Positions 61,053 to 64,000 of a stretch of DNA of 64,000 nucleotides are shown here, one piece after another. Every line of letters starts with the position of its first letter. Position 1 is the stretch's first letter. Made by a program: the position numbers and the translations under genes. Origin of the DNA: Vibrio gallaecicus. GTDB taxonomy: Bacteria > Pseudomonadota > Gammaproteobacteria > Enterobacterales > Vibrionaceae. The notes below the pieces were generated by a model. The model was not told the DNA's origin, did not search any database, and saw only the letters and a program-made list of their open reading frames with translations. Location of the stretch: positions 744,001 through 808,000 of the forward strand of contig NZ_AP025491.1 in NCBI RefSeq assembly GCF_024347495.1, in the 5' to 3' direction.

Positions 61053-62798
61053 TTACCCTTCGCAAACGCACGCGAGGCAATCATAGCCATTATTATTACC
61101 TAATGCTTGAGGTTGATCGGTCAAGAACTCGATGAAACAATCGGCCATTGAAACATTAGTAACCAATCCTTCATCCAGCATATCTAATACTGCACCATAG
61201 CCTTCTTTACCTTTCATGGTATAAGCAGATGAAGTACCTATATAGGTTTGATTAGATATGACCTTTTGCCATCCCATCGCTTCCGTGTAAATTTCCAAGT
61301 GGCTGATTCTATGATTGATCGGGTGTTCTTTGTGATAACAGAATTTAAGGTTATGGGTATATGGAAAGCTACCAGTACCCGTGCCCACTACACCATTGTC
61401 TATTGAATTGTTAATTGCCCCCTCTAGCATTGCCATCATTGTACTGCCCAGTACGGTATAAACGCCAATAGGCACGGCAAACGGAAGCAGTTTTCCGGCA
61501 ATATCTGCCACAGATACATCGCCGGCATTAAGTGAATTTCTGACTCCACCAGCATTATGGATAGCAAACTCAACTTGGTGCCCTTTCTTATTCATCATGT
61601 AATGAAAAGACTGCGCAACAAGAGGGGCTAATTCACTTGCGCCTTGTTCATCTGGCACTCGCACATGGCGAAGTTTTTTATCAGTAGAAGCGATCACTTG
61701 TTGCTGAAGCTTTCTTACTCTTGGTAAATACTTATCAACAAGAATGCTTTGAATGCCAGAGTCTTTCTTACACACAATAATATTTGGGTGTTGGTGCAAA
61801 TAGCTACATGCAAACTGATGGGCTTGATCATTGCCTTCTTCACTCATTTTGGCATCTAAAAATAATCGGCGCCCCAGAAGTAACTCATTTTTACCATTAA
61901 AACTTATGACTTCGCCTTCAGCTGAGAACTCAATCTCACAATGACCTAAACTCATAGAGTGAAAACCGGCTTGAACGACATAAGTGCCATTAATTAAGAC
62001 ACCGTATTCATCATCTTTTACTAAACCCACGCCAGAAAAGTCACCCTGTAACCTATGACTATGCCCACCCACGATGACACTGATTCCTTCAATTTTGTTC
62101 GCTAGATCTAAATCTGCTTCATAGCCTAAATGGCTGAGCAAAATAATTTTGTTAATCCCTTGCTGGTGAATTTGTTCAATCGTCGCTTTCGCTGTATTCA
62201 ATGCGGAGGTAAATGGCGTATCTAGATCTGGGTTGGCAATGTCTGCCATTTTATCGATGCTTAAGCCAAAGATTGCGATCTTTTCTCCATCAAAATCTTT
62301 GGTAATAAAAGTCGCGCTATGGGTTTCAGGGATGTAAGGCTTAATAATGGGGTTATCAGATAAGGTATGAGTTTTATTGATATCTTCATTCGATAAATCC
62401 CAGTTACCTGCCAGTAAAGGAAACTCAATCTTTTTAGCGAAGATAGCCACCGGTTCATTACCCATATCAAGCTCGTGATTACCTAATGTCATTGCATCTA
62501 TATTCAGAGCATTCAACAAGTCGGCATTCGCTTTACCTTTAAATAATGAAAAGTACAAAGTACCTTGGAAACAGTCTCCAGCATGTAGAAACAGTGTACC
62601 CTTACCTTGTCTCGTTGCTTCATCTTTTAATTGTTTAAAACGTGTTGCGATTCGAGCAAACCCGCCAGTACTAACATAAGGTTCGATGATTTGCTTATTC
62701 ACATTTAGTGATAGCTGTAATGACGTTGGTTCAAAGTATGAGTGGGTGTCATTAATGTGTGCCAAAACAATTTTGGTCGGCTTATTATTTTTAGTCAT
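61053..62798 (-). CDS. UshA-like metallophosphoesterase / 5'-nucleotidase family
   Basis: 581 residues. Metal motifs of calcineurin-like phosphoesterases are all present: HINDTH, GDCFQG, GNHELD, ILLSHLG and GGHSH. The C-terminal half is a 5'-nucleotidase C domain (FAIHNAGGVRNSL, TGSFPYTHNLKF). UshA and relatives cleave nucleotides and UDP-sugars. Unusually, there is no signal peptide: the protein starts MTKNNKPTKIVLAHINDTHS, so it may be cytoplasmic. The divergent gene is the OLD-family ATPase. Confidence 0.85.
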   Translation of the reverse strand: MTKNNKPTKIVLAHINDTHSYFEPTSLQLSLNVNKQIIEPYVSTGGFARIATRFKQLKDEATRQGKGTLFLHAGDCFQGTLYFSLFKGKANADLLNALNIDAMTLGNHELDMGNEPVAIFAKKIEFPLLAGNWDLSNEDINKTHTLSDNPIIKPYIPETHSATFITKDFDGEKIAIFGLSIDKMADIANPDLDTPFTSALNTAKATIEQIHQQGINKIILLSHLGYEADLDLANKIEGISVIVGGHSHRLQGDFSGVGLVKDDEYGVLINGTYVVQAGFHSMSLGHCEIEFSAEGEVISFNGKNELLLGRRLFLDAKMSEEGNDQAHQFACSYLHQHPNIIVCKKDSGIQSILVDKYLPRVRKLQQQVIASTDKKLRHVRVPDEQGASELAPLVAQSFHYMMNKKGHQVEFAIHNAGGVRNSLNAGDVSVADIAGKLLPFAVPIGVYTVLGSTMMAMLEGAINNSIDNGVVGTGTGSFPYTHNLKFCYHKEHPINHRISHLEIYTEAMGWQKVISNQTYIGTSSAYTMKGKEGYGAVLDMLDEGLVTNVSMADCFIEFLTDQPQALGNNNGYDCLACVCEG

Positions 62799-63034
62799 AT
62801 GATTTCTCTCTTTGTCCCATTCATACTAGGTGGAGAATCATGACAGAATCGTGAATTTTATGAAACAAGACTGCAAAAAAATCTCACTCTTATTTCAGTA
62901 TAGAAAAGAGTGATTTCTACCAAAAGATTTTGATTTGTGACCAGGCAAGACACCAAACGGTGAATTTTCTATTATGATGAAAGTAATCTGTTAGCTTTCA
63001 AACAATTAGCAGATACACCAGCAGGAGTAAGCCT

Positions 63035-64000
63035 ATGCAATTAGAAAGAATAGAAATTTCTGGCTTTCGCGGTATCAAACGTATGTCTTTAGCTTTTGAT
63101 GAGCTCACCACACTAATAGGTGAAAATACGTGGGGTAAATCGTCTTTATTAGATGCACTTTCAGTCGTATTACCCGCAGATGGCATCCCCTATCATTTCG
63201 AAATGCCCGATTTTCATGTCGACTATTCTGTTTCTCACCCACAATCTCAGCACCTTCAAATCGTTCTCTCTCTTAAAGCTAATGACAAAAGCGAACTTAA
63301 TGCTGGTCGATACCGAAAATTAAAACCGATTTGGGTTCAAGACGAATTTGGCGTCTTTCGAATCTATTACCGAATTAGTGCAACCCTTGAGCAATACGAA
63401 ACCACTACCCATTACGCCTTTCTAGATTTAGAGGGAAATCCTCTTAAACTTCACCACTCTGAAAAATTAGCGCAAGAATTAATGACGCTTCACCCGGTAA
63501 TTCGCCTGCGTGATGCTAGGCACTTCGAGCGACCATTTAATGCTCAAACAGCTAAAAGCAATGGCAATGGCAATGGCAATGGCAATGGCAATGGCAATGG
63601 CAATGGCAATGGACAGACTAACGGTAACACTAGAGTTGAAAAACGAATTGATAACACTTGCCGACGTTTAATGGCTATTCCGGGACATGTAAACAAAGGT
63701 GAAATGCGTAGCAGCCTTAATTCAATGCAAAGTTTAATTGAGCACTACTTTTCATTTAAGAGCTTAACAAGAAAGAATCCTCGTAAACCAAGAGACGGTT
63801 TACTCTATTCATCAGGGGCAAATGACAAAAGTATTCACCAAATTGTAGAAGAAACGAAAAACAAACAAACTCAACTGCTGTTTATGGGACTGTTGAATGC
63901 CTATTTACAAGCAAAGGGACCAACCGATCTAAGGCGTTGCGCTCGCCCTTTATTGATCCTTGAAGATCCTGAAGGTCGTTTACACCCGACACACCTTGCT
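63035..64000 (+). CDS. OLD-family ATP-dependent endonuclease, YbjD-like (3' truncated by the window)
   Basis: The frame runs open from ATG 63035 (AGGAG, 7 nt spacing) to the last base, 322 codons. The N-terminus MQLERIEISGFRGIKRMSLA with Walker A GENTWGKSS (29-37) is typical of OLD/RecF-like ATPases. RPLLILEDPEGRLHPTHLA near the cut end is the Walker B region. The Toprim nuclease domain should lie beyond the window. It resembles YbjD-type OLD proteins (DUF2813 from memory). Residues 176-193 are an (Asn-Gly)9 tract coded by a hexamer repeat, in an insertion between lobes. Related OLD proteins act in defence or DNA repair. Confidence 0.8.
   Translation, partial: MQLERIEISGFRGIKRMSLAFDELTTLIGENTWGKSSLLDALSVVLPADGIPYHFEMPDFHVDYSVSHPQSQHLQIVLSLKANDKSELNAGRYRKLKPIWVQDEFGVFRIYYRISATLEQYETTTHYAFLDLEGNPLKLHHSEKLAQELMTLHPVIRLRDARHFERPFNAQTAKSNGNGNGNGNGNGNGNGNGQTNGNTRVEKRIDNTCRRLMAIPGHVNKGEMRSSLNSMQSLIEHYFSFKSLTRKNPRKPRDGLLYSSGANDKSIHQIVEETKNKQTQLLFMGLLNAYLQAKGPTDLRRCARPLLILEDPEGRLHPTHLA
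63560..63613 (+). repeat. AATGGC hexamer tandem repeat inside the OLD-like gene
   Basis: Eight exact AATGGC units and a ninth reading AATGGA, coding (Asn-Gly)9. Unit length is a multiple of three, so changes in copy number would lengthen or shorten a flexible linker without breaking the frame. Confidence 0.95.

Noticed and set aside
1..64000. CRISPR arrays, rRNA or tRNA genes
   Set aside because: No regularly spaced direct repeats and no rRNA or tRNA signature sequence found on either strand by eye.

Overview
The window looks like chromosomal DNA of a low-GC marine gammaproteobacterium of the Vibrionaceae, most like Aliivibrio/Vibrio and probably the smaller chromosome. This rests on gene content I recognise: a fadL-volA pair, fabV, DUF3319/DUF3389/DUF3297-type small proteins, a HutR-like haem receptor, many GGDEF/EAL proteins and a decayed Vibrio-type integron attC site. 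No database search was run. Both ends cut genes: an ApeA-like HEPN protein on the left and an OLD-family ATPase/nuclease on the right.

Region 1 (1-7.4 kb) is accessory DNA. It holds the ApeA-like abortive-infection protein, two paralogous phage-type regulators (DUF3653-like) flanking a secreted protein and a T4 Imm-like superinfection immunity protein, a PD-(D/E)XK-like nuclease, a SEC-C gene broken by one base in an A-run, a degenerate attC site, an unknown HGTR-motif protein and a CPBP membrane protease. Two copies of an 83-bp hairpin repeat bracket the later part. Region 2 (7.5-11.1 kb) has a large beta-helix surface protein fused, through a GlyGly-CTERM-like segment, to an outer-membrane barrel. 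A gene-poor kilobase follows, with a perfect CRP site, a -10 box and a terminator that together look like a small RNA gene.

Region 3 (11.2-28.6 kb) holds yciH, DUF3319, a tyrosine recombinase, a D-Ala-D-Ala ligase, a SPOR lipoprotein, a PatZ-like acyltransferase, a LysR regulator and a Fur-boxed haem receptor. It continues with an overlapping TonB receptor-YfiR-diguanylate cyclase operon and the pxpABC 5-oxoprolinase operon. Region 4 (28.7-47.9 kb) is ordinary core-like chromosome: an FAD oxidoreductase, a DnaA-box cluster, ybbAP/tesA, fabV, a GAF-GGDEF-EAL phosphodiesterase, an ABC-class ATPase, a J-domain protein, a 2OG-Fe(II) oxygenase, an EamA exporter, an SgrR-like regulator, a thioesterase, an M48 protease and a site-2 protease.

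Region 5 (48-64 kb) starts with fadL-volA under a FadR-like site. Then come PhnA-family proteins and several very small genes, a 28-bp palindrome, a DEAD-box helicase, a DUF1223 protein and a TerC/Alx protein. The TerC gene sits behind a recognisable yybP-ykoY (Mn2+) riboswitch plus leader terminator. The window ends with a UshA-like phosphoesterase divergent from the OLD-family gene, which carries an in-frame AATGGC repeat. The most noteworthy items are the receptor-to-c-di-GMP operon, the candidate CRP-driven sRNA, the GlyGly-CTERM/barrel fusion, the Mn2+ riboswitch on an unusually extended TerC, and the frameshifted SEC-C cassette gene with its attC.
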